Origin: Diphasiastrum complanatum
Lineage: Eukaryota; Streptophyta; Lycopodiopsida; Lycopodiales; Lycopodiaceae
Assembly (NCBI GenBank): GCA_029204225.1
Contig: CM055103.1
Span: forward strand, 25,496,656-25,559,655
Length of the DNA stretch: 63,000 nt
Reading direction: 5' to 3'
The position numbers and the translations under genes are program-made. The notes beneath the pieces were generated by a model, which saw only the letters and a program-made list of their open reading frames with translations, was not told the origin of the DNA and ran no database searches. Position 1 is the stretch's first letter. Every line of letters starts with the position of its first letter. This document shows positions 47,871 to 60,077 of this stretch, piece by piece.

Positions 47871-48330
47871 GTATTGTATTTCACAGGTGTAAATCCAATA
47901 CATAACATAAAATTGCATTCTACACAGAAAATTGCAAGATATCAACACTATAGTGCACCAATGGATAGATGAACCACCCAAGAGAACTCATGTATAAGCA
48001 TGAAATGAGATAAGAGAGAGAGAGAGAGAATCATGTTCTCCCACGATTGTACACTATTTATAACAAGTCTATGCCCTATTTTGAATGTGGTTTCCCTCCA
48101 TAGAAACTTCTAGATCCAAAACCCTACTCACAATATGGACTAGATTCAATGTACCAATCATTCAAATTTGAATGGGTCCAAACTCACCTACTTACTTTCC
48201 TTCACTTTTCAAAAGTGGTAATAGAAAAAAATTTAGACTAATATAGCTTTGAAATATCTATCTCTAAGTCTAAAATGCATATTGGCCTGAATTGCCAATT
48301 AACCAAAATATGACTAAACTAGTTGATATT
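47871..48330 (-). repeat. Copia LTR, inverted copy
   Basis: Directly follows the gag knuckle but in the opposite orientation to the LTR at 45,985-46,410. Contains a short GA run at 48,014-48,028. Confidence 0.65.
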
Positions 48331-48424
48331 TCTCACATTATTCTCATTTTAATAATGTTTTTTTTAAAGAGTCATTAGCTAAAATGAATAGAAAAGAGTG
48401 ATTGTGAAAAGGGGTACCTCATAG

Positions 48425-48597
48425 CAGTGTTGCAGATTGAAGGGCAACTCTACCCTTCAAAAAAATAGGTTTCTGTTAAAACTAAAGGAATGCTCATTTA
48501 TTTAGTTTGATATTTGAAGGGTGCATGATTTAAATGCCCTTCATTTGAAGGGCAAAAGGCCTAGGACGGGCATTTTGCCCTTCAATCTGCAGCACTA
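48425..48597. mobile_element. hAT-type MITE with 8-bp target duplication
   Basis: 173 bp. Terminal inverted repeats run CAGTGTTGCAGATTGAAGGG on the left and TAGTGCTGCAGATTGAAGGG on the right (as complement). It is flanked on both sides by CCTCATAG (48,417-48,424 and 48,598-48,605). The 8-bp duplication and (C/T)AGTG termini are hAT hallmarks. No coding capacity. Confidence 0.9.
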
Positions 48598-48605
48598 CCT
48601 CATAG

Positions 48606-50438
48606 AATATAAAGTAGAAGAATCGATTATGAAGCTAAAGATTTGAGTAAAAATTGATGAGTTTGAGTTTGAGAGTCATTTGTATTAAGGAAGGCTGGAT
48701 TAGCATCTATTTTAAAAAAAAATTTAAAGCAGTCTATGGCTAAAAGCTCAATTAGTTTCTCAAAGAGAAATAGGTATGGAAAACTTTGAGATATGATTGG
48801 GAGAGGGGATCAGATGTTAAGATAGGAAGTAAATAAATCAATATGAGTGCAATAATTAAATAAATCAATATGAGTGCAATAATTAAAAAATTTCCAAATA
48901 GACTCTGTAAGGGTGAGCATTTTGATTGTTTAAAATGAGAAAAAGAATGCTTTTTTCAGGTGTGGTTAGAAGATAGAAGATTGTTTTAATAATGCGAGTC
49001 ATATGATGATTGTTTGCAATCTTTTGTAGCCCATCATAAAGCTTATGGACAAACATCCAAGTAGTGACAATTTAATCAAGTTTATTGACATTCAATGGCA
49101 TTCTATGTTCTAAGTTGTGTTATTATTCACATCATAAGTAGTTGAAGACTAGAGCACATTAGTTTAAAAATGTTGGGAGTGATGGAAGAGGAGGGACATG
49201 TCTACTTAAATGCTCACTAGTTAGTGATCATTTAACTAATTAACATAAATCATAGTCCCACTTACAATCAAGTTATTCTATTTTAATTTTAGTTAATTGC
49301 CTCACAAATTAACGTAGCACTGTATTTAGAGCTCAGATTTATGAAAACCTCTTAAGTTCCTTTAACCAACTTTGAATCTATAGTTGCCTCCATTAGTGCC
49401 TCTTAGCTCCTCATGTTGCCTCTTGGCTTCTCAAATACTTCCTACTTCCATCATAACTTCCTACCTCTATTGCCTCATGCCTCTTACCTCCTACCACTAT
49501 GCCTCCACAACATCCTACCTCTCTCTTCTCCATTGTCTCCATCATGGCCTCCACTAATTCTTGCCTCTGTTGTAACATAAACCTAATGGGACTACACTTG
49601 TGATAATGCATCCATTCGTTAGCTTAACTTGTTTGTAGTATGGATAAGTGAGGTCAAATTTTTCATCTAGCTTGAATCAGGATTCATTTAATGCCACACC
49701 ATCTACATTTTGGGTTGTTAGACGCATGCTAGGCTCTTTCGTTTTGTATAAACACAAGAAACACATACGAAAGAGACTTCGGAGCTAGGGACGTACACTG
49801 CACATTTCCTACGACTAGGATTTTTTGTGCTCACACGTTTTCTACGATTAGGATTTTCTAGCTTTTGAAAAGGTTTTTATATTTAAAAAAAATTAGGGCA
49901 AGAAAACATTGGAAGAATGAGCGAGGACTGACTCCTCATATGGGAGGTGAGTATTGCCCCATGTTTTTAGCTTTGGTATCAACCTAAACGTTAAAACGTC
50001 ATCACCCAGCCGCATAGTAACGTCCGTCGCATATGGACACGGTTGACGCATGCGGCACGCCGACGGATCCTGGCCTTTTGCTCTCGCGCTCTCTCTCTGT
50101 CTCACTCTCTGCCCTTATCGAGCTCCCTCCCCATCGGTCTGCTCAATTCTTACTCTTGTCTCCTTTCTGCTGTCTCTCTCCAGGATGCTACAGCCTACTA
50201 CAACTCACCACCACATAGCCCATCTCACTTTTCTGGACATATCATCCTCCCATATGCTTCAGGGCATCGACTTTCCTCTTTAGGCTGTGAATTGAGTGCT
50301 CTTATAGACTTGAGAGTGGGCTTTGTAGCTCATTAGGAGCTCTCACCTCCTAGGAGGAGCTCAGAAGAAAGAATTGGGAGTTGTAGTTGCAGAATGCACG
50401 GCAGTGTGTGAGTGTGTTTTAAGTGTTATTGGGTTAGA
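48606..50438. other. Intergenic region upstream of the kinase gene
   Basis: Holds a 30-bp tandem duplication (AAATAAATCAATATGAGTGC) at about 48,831-48,890, a repeated TGCCTC/CTCCTAC pattern at 49,385-49,570, and a CT-rich tract at 50,085-50,125 in the presumed leader of the kinase gene. No firm promoter element; GTATAAACAC near 49,747 is one TATA candidate. Confidence 0.45.
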
Positions 50439-53400
50439 ATGATGTCCTTTAAAAAAGATTTTTGGTCCACGGCTATGGACTCAGCTGGGACTCCTGGCTT
50501 TACAGCTAATTTTGAATCAAAGGACAGCAGTGGAAGTGGTAGGAGTAGAAGTATGCAAAGGTGGAGCAAGAACACTGTGATACCGAAATCGGCAGAGGTT
50601 ATAGAGGTTGTATTTGATGCAAAGGAGATAAAAAAACATGCACTGGAATGGACACTAAAGAATGTCACAGTACAACCTGGGGACTTCGTCATTGTCTTGG
50701 CGGTAATTCCCAGCACAAATACAGGTATGGCTATCTGCTACCAATCCTGAAGTCTATTTTATGCAAATTCCGAAGTCTTTGCAGAGTGAGTGAAGCCGGT
50801 TTCTGGTTGAATCCTTACAGGCATGCCTTTCTATTTTGCAGGATGGAATAAATGGGGGCTTACGAAGCTAAGTGGTGAATGCACAAAACCAAAACTTGAA
50901 CCTTGGACTGAGCTCAGAGAGCAAACTAGAGATTCTTGCAAACAGATCCTTCAAGAGGTGCAGAAGACTTGTGATGAGAAGAAGGTAGGGAGAGGTTTCA
51001 TGACTGAAGTACGAAGGTGGATTTAAAGGGTCCAGCAAGATCACGAGCGAGCATTTCTTTAAGAGATGAAAAATCTATCGAGCATTCAATTTTGTGCTTC
51101 CTTTGAAGTTCAAATCTGACTGAATTGATGTAGGTGCATACAAGAGTAAAGGTGGTTCGGGCAGAAAGTAAGGGATTTGTAGCACTGGAGGCAGCAAAGT
51201 CGAAGGCAACTTGGGTGGTTCTTGACAGGTAGGAAGAAGGATGAATTTCTGTTAGCAATGGCATAAAATATTCCCTGCTATTCTCCGTTAAACTAGCTAC
51301 TAAAGTCTCAGCATGATCTTGAAGTTGCATAGTAGAATATGGCATTGAAATTTGTTGTAAGTAACAGATAAAAGAGTCTCACAGTAGATCTGGGCAAACA
51401 AGGATAGATTTCTATCAGCACTAAGATAGCCCCTACTTATATCCATCAAAATTAAGCAAAATTCATATATACTACTGCTTCATCATTCTCTTCAAGTCAC
51501 ACACAAAACTTTGGCATTGGAATCGGTAGAGAGTATTAATGACTGAACATTAGCATACCCGATTTGTTTCTTTGTAGCAAAATTTATTATTTGTGTGAAG
51601 CATTTATTCTGTTATAAGCATAGATGCTATCTTAAATAATTCTAATGTTCCTGTAGAACTTCATATAATCTAGAAGTAGTTTCTAGAATGAAACCAAACT
51701 AAATTGCGTATGTATGTGTGTTCCTATTCAAGGCACTTCAAGCAAGAGGGCAAATACTGCCTGGAAAAGTTACAGTGCAACGTTGTAATAGTGAATCGTT
51801 TCGATGTCAAGATCCTTCGCCTCAACCTCAAACGCTCCCCTGAATCAGAAAAGAAAGACTCACCTCCTGATTCACCTTTCGAAGATCTATGCAATTTAAC
51901 TGCCCTTCCTGGAGAAGAGAAATGTGGTGCCACAGAAGGAATACAGACGAAGATTCCTAAACCAGGGACTTCCTCCAGTTCAACCGAACTGGGTACACCA
52001 TTAACTACTACAAGCTCTCCAACTGACTTTTTCTCTTCCTCCAGCTCAGATGCTGGGACAGATCCAGGTTTTTCAAGCACTAACATAGGTTTGGATGTCT
52101 TGGAGGAAGATGCCCAAACTAGAGAAATTTCTGAAAGAATCAAAGCGTTTAGTCACTTAAAGGATGGAACAAGATTTGCAGGTTCTGATTATGACATTGA
52201 AATGGCAAGCTCTATAGAGACTCCAAAAAAATCCTACGCTGATCAAAATTACACGAACATGCTTTCAAATCCAAAATCTATACCATTTTCAGGAAAAACG
52301 CAACCTCTGTTTGACTTATATGCTTCCAAAGGTAAGTTTTTACACTTGTCATTGTCAGCACCTTTCTTGTACTTGAAAGCTAGACCAAAGGGTTTTTTTG
52401 AAAACAGATTTTTGGCAAGTCGTTTGTTTTCCATCCACAAAATCTCAACTTTCTAGGCACGTTTAGGCAGGACATGCATTTCACACTATTTTGTTTGCAT
52501 GTGCTGTAATGATAGGTGCTCAGGGAATAAGAACATTTTTGCATTTAGGCATAATAGATGTGGGTGAACTTTGAAGCCTATTATGGTGTCTCAGTTCTAT
52601 GGAATTCCCTGTGCAGATTCTTCAAAAAGGTTATCAATAGATCTTGGGAAGTCCCTGCCTTTCCTAAAAACTGAGGCAGTCAGAAGAGCGTCTACAAGTG
52701 GACCTGTTTTGAGCATGACACACAAGCCCATTCAGGATCGAGATTCCTCCAGCCTCTCTAGACCAAGTGAATTTATGCAACTCTCTCAAAAATTGAAAAT
52801 TCCTGTTAGTCCATCCATTACAAGCACTATAGCCATCCATAGGAACAAGCCTCCAACGTCAGATCTACATGCTTTATTGAGCAGTAAGAGGGAAGGTACA
52901 CCTAGAAAATGCCTCTTGAGTCAATATATTTCTGAGAAGGAATTCAAGGCACAACCTGACCTAGAACAAGAGAGACAAGACCAAGAGAAAATAGAGCTAT
53001 CGTCAAGCTTTAGAATCACTATGTCATCATCAAAGCATGCTCCTCCAGGTCCCCCACCTCTGTGCTCAATTTGCCAGCATAAATCACCTCAGTTTGGGAG
53101 ACCTCCTCAGAGATTTTCCTACAATGAGCTGCAATTAGCCACAAATGGGTTTTCAGAGCAAAACTTTTTAGCAGAGGGGGGGTTTGGATCAGTCTATCGA
53201 GGGGTTCTTCCAGATGGTCAAACTGTTGCAGTAAAGCAACATAAATTAGCTAGTTCTCAGGGTTACAAAGAATTTTGCTCGGAGGTAGAAGTTCTAAGCT
53301 GCGCACAGCACCGGAATGTTGTAACATTGATCGGTTACTGCATTGAGGATCATAGAAGATTGTTAGTATACGAGTTTATCTGCAATGGCTCCTTGGATTC

Positions 53401-55381
53401 ACAACTATGGGGTGAGTGCAGTCATCTCATGATGCATTTATCTCACATATTTGATTATTATTGATTTCTGTCTAAGTTAGCATAATAATGGTGCAACCTG
53501 TCAGCTTCTAGGCAGCAATATTGTGCATAACTTTGTATACATAACAATTATGTAGCGTTACAGCAAAATCTTACTAATGGCAAGATTCTTGTTCTCATTT
53601 GAAAGTTGAAACTTGATAGCCAGGAATTCATGCTTATAACTTCTGCAATATCCAATCTAGCTGAAGAGCTATAGCATCATCGTAGCTTAACTCTCTTTCA
53701 GAGGTGTTTTGCTAATTTGATGAATGTATCTGAATTTTTTGAATAACTTCCATTATTAAACCTATGGTAGAGTAGCATATTTGAATGGAACTGAATCTGT
53801 TTTTACCAGTTTACTTTTTGTCGTATAGGTCAAAATAGACCTTTGTTGGAGTGGGAGTCACGCAAAAAAATTGCTGTTGGTGCTGCCCGTGGGCTTAGAT
53901 ATTTACATGAAGAAAGTCGAGTCGGTTGTATCATTCACCGGGACATGCGCCCAAATAATATCTTGCTCACTCATGACTTTGAGCCCATGGTATGTCTGAC
54001 AACGTTTCATTAGAATTCTTCTTGGGTGCTTAAGATTGTCTCACCTGAACTTTAGTTTCATGGTTGTTTCTTAGAACTTAGAGGTACCTCAAAAAACGAG
54101 GGGTTGCATTTTGAGAAGACCGTTTCCTCAATAACTTTCAACTGTTTAACAGGTTGGTGATTTCGGACTGGCAAGATGGCAACCTAATGGAGACCTTGGA
54201 GTTGAAACTAGAGTACTTGGAACATTTGGGTATGCACTCCTTCATCATGCCTTGTTAGATGCCATGGGTTGATAATACCAAAGAGCATCATGCCTGGCTA
54301 GAAGTTCGATAAGAAAATATCACCACACGTTGAAGACGAAGTTCAAGAATTATTAAAATGGCTAAATCTTCCAATTTTTCTGCTCCTATCAGCTCAATAC
54401 TTGTCTGAATTTTTCAATGCAATCATGTATCAGATATTTAGCACCTGAATATGCCCAGAGCGGTCAGGTCACAGATAAAGCAGATGTATATTCTTTTGGA
54501 GTTGTACTGTTGGAGATTGCTACAGGATACAAGGCTATTGATTTTTCACGACGCAAAGGACAACAATGTCTAACTGAATGGGTATGTCATTATTCTCTAC
54601 AAATTTGTATCTTTACAAATCTCCATAAACTTATTTACTGTTCCATGAAAAATTTGTGATGTCACTAATTATTTCCAAGCTACTTCAATGTCGGATGTTC
54701 TCATGATCACAGGCACGCCCACTGCTGGAAGCACAACGGTACAATGAACTAGCAGATTCACGGCTTGCTAATAACTACAATGAACATCAGATGTGCTCAA
54801 TGCTATACACTGCATCTCTTTGTATAAGTCCAGATCCTCTTTTGAGACCAAGAATGTCCCAGGTGACACGAAAGCTCTTGAGCTTCTTTTTCTTCAGCTC
54901 GGCTTATTTCTTCAGTTCCAGTTCTCTGAAACAATTGCATAGTTTGATAATGATGTTTATTTGGATTTGCCTGTACTAGAAATGAATGCACTGCTTGAAA
55001 GAATTGGCTATGGTTTACTTTGAATGAGATCTAGTGGGTCATTTTGAAATAACTCCACTGATGCAGGTCCTGCGCATGTTGGATGGAGATGAAATGCTTG
55101 ATAGGAGTGGTTCTCCCTACTCAATATGGAGTAATAAACCTAAGAAGGAGCTTACGTTACCCAGTACTCTCAATGTAAAGAACAACTCTAGAAGGTTTTC
55201 AATATCATCAGAGGCTTGTACCCCAACTTTGAGCTCACGCCAATTCTCCAAGTCTTTTGAGCCCATCTTTAGTCATAGTGGAAAGGTCCCTCATGAAAGA
55301 TCAAAAGAAGCTTACAATGGTGCGAGAATTTGCTCGAGAATGGCTTGTGAGAATATTTTTGACATAGAAGTGAACACTTGA
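50439..55381 (+). CDS. USP-like/receptor-like cytoplasmic kinase of the SELMODRAFT_444075 family, ten exons
   Basis: Exons: 50439-50724, 50842-50984, 51134-51228, 51733-52331, 52617-53411, 53829-53989, 54153-54229, 54434-54581, 54713-54862, 55067-55381. All introns are GT-AG and the frame is continuous for 922 aa. Residues about 35-195 form a USP-like (adenine-nucleotide alpha-hydrolase) domain ([40 protein letters not shown]). A Ser-rich linker and a LCSIC motif follow, then the kinase domain from about 541 ([14 protein letters not shown]). The Gly loop is AEGGFGSVY, with Ala at the first Gly position. The ATP Lys is present (AVK, about 580). The catalytic loop is HRDMRPNN, with Arg replacing the usual Lys (Asp about 678). 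DFG is at 696-698, and APEYAQSG follows. Family members are called inactive kinases by annotation. Role and partners are unknown from sequence; there is no signal peptide or membrane segment. Start could instead be the Met at 50,442 or 50,475. Confidence 0.93.
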
Positions 55382-55960
55382 TTGATTCTAGTGCAAGAAG
55401 AAGCGATTTTTTTTTTCAGTTCAAAGAATTCATTGTGAAGTCGACACATCCTGTATATGCACACATGCCCTTTAGAAGAAGAGGCTCTACAGCATAAATT
55501 AGTGCTCTTTTTCAGCTGTACTACTACAAAGTCCGAGACCTTCACCAAGACAAAAGAAACTCTTTTGTGTTTTAGAATTTTAGAATCTAGAATTAGTCTT
55601 CTATAATGGTATACCTCATTTTGCCTTGTAGCACTTAAGGTCGCCGAGGTTGACTAAAACTACTTTGCATTGTTCAAAAGGCTGTTCTGAATTTCCTTTC
55701 AAACCTAAACAAATAAATTATTCTTTTGTCTTTGCCATAGACAATGATCTTCCTTTCTTTATATCAATGGGAATCACTTTCCAACCTACTTAACCAGCTT
55801 ATCATTCTCAAAAAAAATCCTATCTTATGATGAATCACATCAAATCCTTTCACATGTGTGTTATTCATATATACATTTATCGATTGAAAATTTTGAGACC
55901 TTCATTCTGAGCAACTTATGTGTAAAATATGATGTGTCAAACATGTGGGGGTACTGATGA
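55382..55960. other. 3' flank of the kinase gene
   Basis: Likely 3' UTR and terminator region. An AATAAA at about 55,711 is one possible polyadenylation signal. Nothing else recognised. Confidence 0.4.
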
Positions 55961-55965
55961 AACTT

Positions 55966-56060
55966 CGATATTTTTATATATGGGACTACATTGTTTTGAA
56001 ATTTACATTCAATTTTTTATATATGAGACTGCATTGTTGTGAATTTTACATTCAATCTTT
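55966..56060. repeat. Short tandem duplication, about 44 bp
   Basis: TTTTTATATATGGGACTACA...TTACATTCAAT is repeated immediately as TTTTTTATATATGAGACTGC...TTACATTCAAT. Confidence 0.75.
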
Positions 56061-56560
56061 AGCTTGTCTACTATTAAAAATCCTATATGATTATAGAAAC
56101 ATGCCTATTAATTAAAATTTGAATTTGGAGATCTACAAAGATAGATACGTGCATTCAAAGTCACCCTTTTAAGAGTTGATAAAAATTACCAAAATTGGAA
56201 ATATTATATATGAGTGTATAATACCATGATTTTTACATTAGTTTTTTGGTTTGTCTATTTTAAAAAGTATTATATGGCCATAGAAAATGTCTCTCAAATG
56301 ATTTTAAATTTGGAATTATGTAGATATATATATATATATATATGTGCATCTGAAAAGTATTGAAAATTATTGAAAGGTGCTAGAAAGTTTCAGCTCTTTT
56401 GGGGTGCTTTTTACAATCCTTTCTTTGGCTGTCTACTTTCAAAAATCCTTCATGACCATAGAAACATGTCTATAAAAAAAATAAATTGGACTCTTATAGA
56501 GATATATAGGTGCACCTAAAGTTACTCATGTGAAGTGCTGAAAATTGAAGTTTTCTGGCG
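56060..56560. repeat. Diverged tandem repeat, period about 180 bp
   Basis: Three units each contain TGTCTA(C/T)T-T-AAAAA, AT(G/T)A-(C/T)ATAGAAA, a GATATATA-type block and GTGCA-CTAAAGT/CTGAAAAGT. The TGTCTA anchors fall at about 56,065, 56,252 and 56,430. Confidence 0.65.
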
Positions 56561-56934
56561 GTAAATTGCCATCAATTGAGAATTTTTTTTTAAGTCTTCC
56601 AATAACACAATAAAGAGTCAAGTCTAGTTTCACATACATTTGAAATATTGAAATTTAAATCATTTTATGGCATGTTATGTCTCATCAAGGGTTTTATGCA
56701 CACTTTTGTGCGGGGTTTTGACATTCTACGAGTAAATTTCTTGCGAGTTTCTTCTACCCATGATCTCACAAAATGGTACCACCACATGGCGTGCTACTCT
56801 TTTTGTGCCACTACATGATCTTTGAAGAATAAGGATTGTGGTTTGATGCATACTTAAAATTTTGACTATCCATTAAATTTTAAATAGGTCCATCACAAAA
56901 TACTTTGTTACTCTATATATATAGGTTTTAAAGA

Positions 56935-57440
56935 AAAGCTAGCATGCTGGCGTGCTAGCTTGCAAATTTTTTATTTCAAAAAAATGAAGTTTTTTTAAAA
57001 AACTTTTTGAAAAAATAAATTTATTTTTGGAGCTGATTTAACTAGCATGCCGATGTGCTAGCTGAGTAGATTATAAAATAGAAAAAGCTATTTTGACACA
57101 CTTGAGAATCGAATTTTGAGTAAAAACATTATTTCAGAATATTTTTTGCAACCTCCAAAAACATAGTAAGCCGACGTGCTAAGTAAAACAACTAAATTTT
57201 TTTTTTTGCAACCTTTAAAGATAGTATGCCAACGTGCTATATGAAGTGAGGAAAAAATTTTGTAACCTCCAAACCTTGCACGCCGGTGTGCACGACAAGA
57301 CTGGCCGAAAAAAAAAATTGTAGCCTCCAAACATAGCATGCCTGTGTGCACGGGAGACCGCCCGGAAATTTTGTTTTTCCAGGCGGTCTCCCGTGCACGC
57401 TACCTTTGGAGGCTGCAATTTTTTTTTTTTTAATTTGAAT
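56935..57440. repeat. Modular repeat with GCATGCCGNTGTGC units ending in a large hairpin
   Basis: Six variants of a CATGCCGATGTGCTAG-type module recur (near 56,943, 57,050, 57,170, 57,224, 57,284 and 57,338), linked by A/T runs and TGCAACCTCCAAA blocks. The last module is followed by its own inverted copy. The arms TAGCCTCCAAA...CGGGAGACCGCC and GGCGGTCTCCCGTGCAC...TTTGGAGGCTGCA lie about 57,320-57,362 and 57,383-57,419, with a short A/T loop. Confidence 0.8.
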
Positions 57441-58024
57441 TCTTTTTTACATTGTGACATTTATAACTATGTATCAAACCACATTCTTAATAATAAACAT
57501 TGAAGTAGTAGCGTAAAAAAGGTAGCACATCATGTGCTATCTTTTTATTGAATCATGACAAAAAAAGAAACTTGCAAAATGCCAAGGCCCTTTTGTGCAC
57601 ACGCGCACAAAAATGTGCTGAAAACAACTCTAGTGTTTGAAAAAAAAAACAGAGTAATGATGACAAATTCTGATGACACCATCCAGCTCAAAGAAACTGA
57701 GCACTTTTTATTAGTACTAAAGTTCGAGATCAAATAAAAGGTTATAAAGGTTCAAAGATAATAAGGAAAACTGAAATTCAAGTAACTTAGGATCGGAAGG
57801 GACTGGGGGGGAGGGGTCTAACAAAATTTTATAAAATGACTTGCATAGTATTTTGACTGCTCATATTTCATTTCCATGTGAAGATTGCGCTCATTTTAAC
57901 CATATGAAGAAATGCATATTCAAATTTAGATAAGCTAGACTATGATCAAATTTACTTTCTTAAACGTGACTGGAGACACTATGGTTAGGGCATTGGGAGT
58001 TGGAGAGGCTTCGAGAGTGGTGTG
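57441..58024. other. No recognisable gene
   Basis: A/T-rich flank up to the target duplication of the copia element. Confidence 0.4.
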
Positions 58025-58029
58025 GGCAA

Positions 58030-58981
58030 TGCTAAAATTTGACAGGTGGATTAACCTTCAATTCCTGTTGCAACAAAAAATTGCAGTGACATGGAATCCT
58101 CAGTATATGGAACTAAGTCTATTGATTTAGTAATCAGATCGACTTCAATGTCTATCCTAATAATCACAACTTTGAATTTGCTGGATCGACTAAGTCGATT
58201 ACCTAGCCATGCACAAATTACCTTGATTACAAAGATTTGGCTTTGCGGAAGCATTGTATCAAAATGCAGTGATTAGAGCAAAAAAATTGAGCAGTGCTAT
58301 CAGTCATATAAAATGATAAAGTCTACAGAACAATGAATCTGCAAGTGTGAATCAGCTTGAACATGCAATCACCTTACACAGACTAAATTGTTGGAATAAT
58401 GATGGATTAGTTGTATGAAAATACAATATGATTGTAAAACAGATCAGGCGTGTTCTTCTTGAGACAATACTCTATAATAACAGAGAAGAAGAATGAGACA
58501 ATTGCGCTTTGAATGAAATTACTGATCTACTAATTCATCGATCTTAGATGAATATGTACATATGGCTAACTGATTAAAAGAATGATTAATGTGTGATTGG
58601 CAAACATGATTAAGGCACTACGTGTTGTTGGCAGTCGCACTCGGACAATATCTGATTTAGTTGAAGAATCTGTCTACTATGATAAATGTACTGGTGAGCC
58701 GCCAAATAGATGACATTGACATTTGAAAAACTTCGATGTCGATGACGTGGAAGTCGAGGATTTCGTAGCTTCCCTTTCATCAGACGTCGAAGTCAGAGAC
58801 TTTGATGTCAAGGCAAGGCTCAAAATCATTTGTCGAAAAAAGTCAATGTCGGTCATGTCGATGTAGACTGTCACGACTTTCCTTGTATTTTTGCACACTG
58901 TAAGAATATTTTCAACAACAAAATGAATGGCTCTAGATTAGAAGAGAGAGATATAGGGATGGAGAGGATAGAAATCCAACA
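58030..58981 (-). repeat. 3' LTR of the copia element
   Basis: 952 bp. The U3 has many TCGACATCG/TCGAAGTC variants (58,720-58,870). Confidence 0.88.
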
Positions 58982-59044
58982 CCACCCCCTTAATCTGGAT
59001 CCTTGAATGCCAGGGGGAGCTCCACTTCCTGCACACTTGCTGAA

Positions 59045-59374
59045 TCACAGGTTGTGTGCTTCCTGATTCAATCCTTTTGTAAGTATGTCAACTGCCATGT
59101 ACCGAGTCCTGCAAAATTTTAGACTCGCCTCCTTGTTGAATATCATGCTCTCGGTATAGTGATATCTAATTTTGATGTGCTTACTCAATGAAATCTAGGA
59201 TTGATGGATAATGAAGTAGCACTCTGATTATCAGATTCTATCACCGTTGGAACAAACTGTCTGAGACCAATTTCAGACAATAAATTCCTCAACGTGATTG
59301 CCTCTTTAGTATCTTGAGAGGCTGCAATGTACTCTAACTTTGTCGAAGACATTGCAATGGAGGTCTGCTCATGA
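59045..59374 (-). pseudogene. Copia RNase H, joined directly to integrase
   Basis: The minus-strand reading has SSTKLEYIAASQDTKEAITL, SDNQSATSLSINP and, after a frame change, TRYMAVDILTKGLNQEAHNL, the C-terminal copia RNase H. It follows the integrase with no intervening reverse transcriptase. Confidence 0.85.
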
Positions 59375-59960
59375 CTATTCCAAGAGATGTGTGATCATGC
59401 ATTTAGCAGATTCGACTAAGGTTCTGTTCTTCCTTTCAGCTAGTCCATTTGACTGTGGAGAATACGAAGCATCAAACTGTTGTTCGATGCCATTGGCTGA
59501 GCAATAATCCTTGAATTTATTTGAAATGTATTCTCCACCATTGTCGTTTCTGAGAGCTTTGATTCTTTTGTCTGTTTGCAACTCCGTACTCTCCTTAAAT
59601 TTCTTGAAAAACTGGAAAGCTTCAGATTTGTGCTTTAAGAAATAGATAGTAGTCTTGAAATAATCATCTATGAAAGTAATAAAGAACTTTGCATCAAGTA
59701 ATGATGGTATCTACATTGGGCCACATACATCAATATGCACAATGTCTAACAGATCTCTAGAAATGTGTTATTGATTTGACTTGAATGGTCTCCTTGCCTG
59801 CTTTCCTCTGATACAACTTGAGTAGATAGGGGGATTGACAATTTTACAGTCTAGATCAAGAACTGAAGAGTGTTTAGACATGTTGCCTATTGATGTATAG
59901 TTAAGGTGACCAAGTCTATAATGCCAAATCACTTCTTTATTCATAGATGTCGAACTGCGT
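59375..59960 (-). pseudogene. Copia integrase
   Basis: Zinc-domain part with YRLGHLNYTSIGNMSKHS, then core: IVHIDVCGPM, FITFIDDYFKTT, ALRNDNGGEYISNKF and PQSNGLAERKNRTL. The D, D and E residues of the catalytic triad are all visible. Stops interrupt the first half; 59,375-59,581 is open. Confidence 0.85.
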
Positions 59961-60077
59961 AAAGCACGATCAGTTACAGTATTACAAATCTAAGCCTATA
60001 GAGATATCCTTGCCTCTTTCCGAGTGCAAGAACTTTCCTACTCTTATCAAGAATAGGACTCTATTAGAAACTCTACT

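Noticed and set aside
57555-57737. Small ORFs on both strands
   Set aside because: Short, A/T-driven, and without conservation or context.
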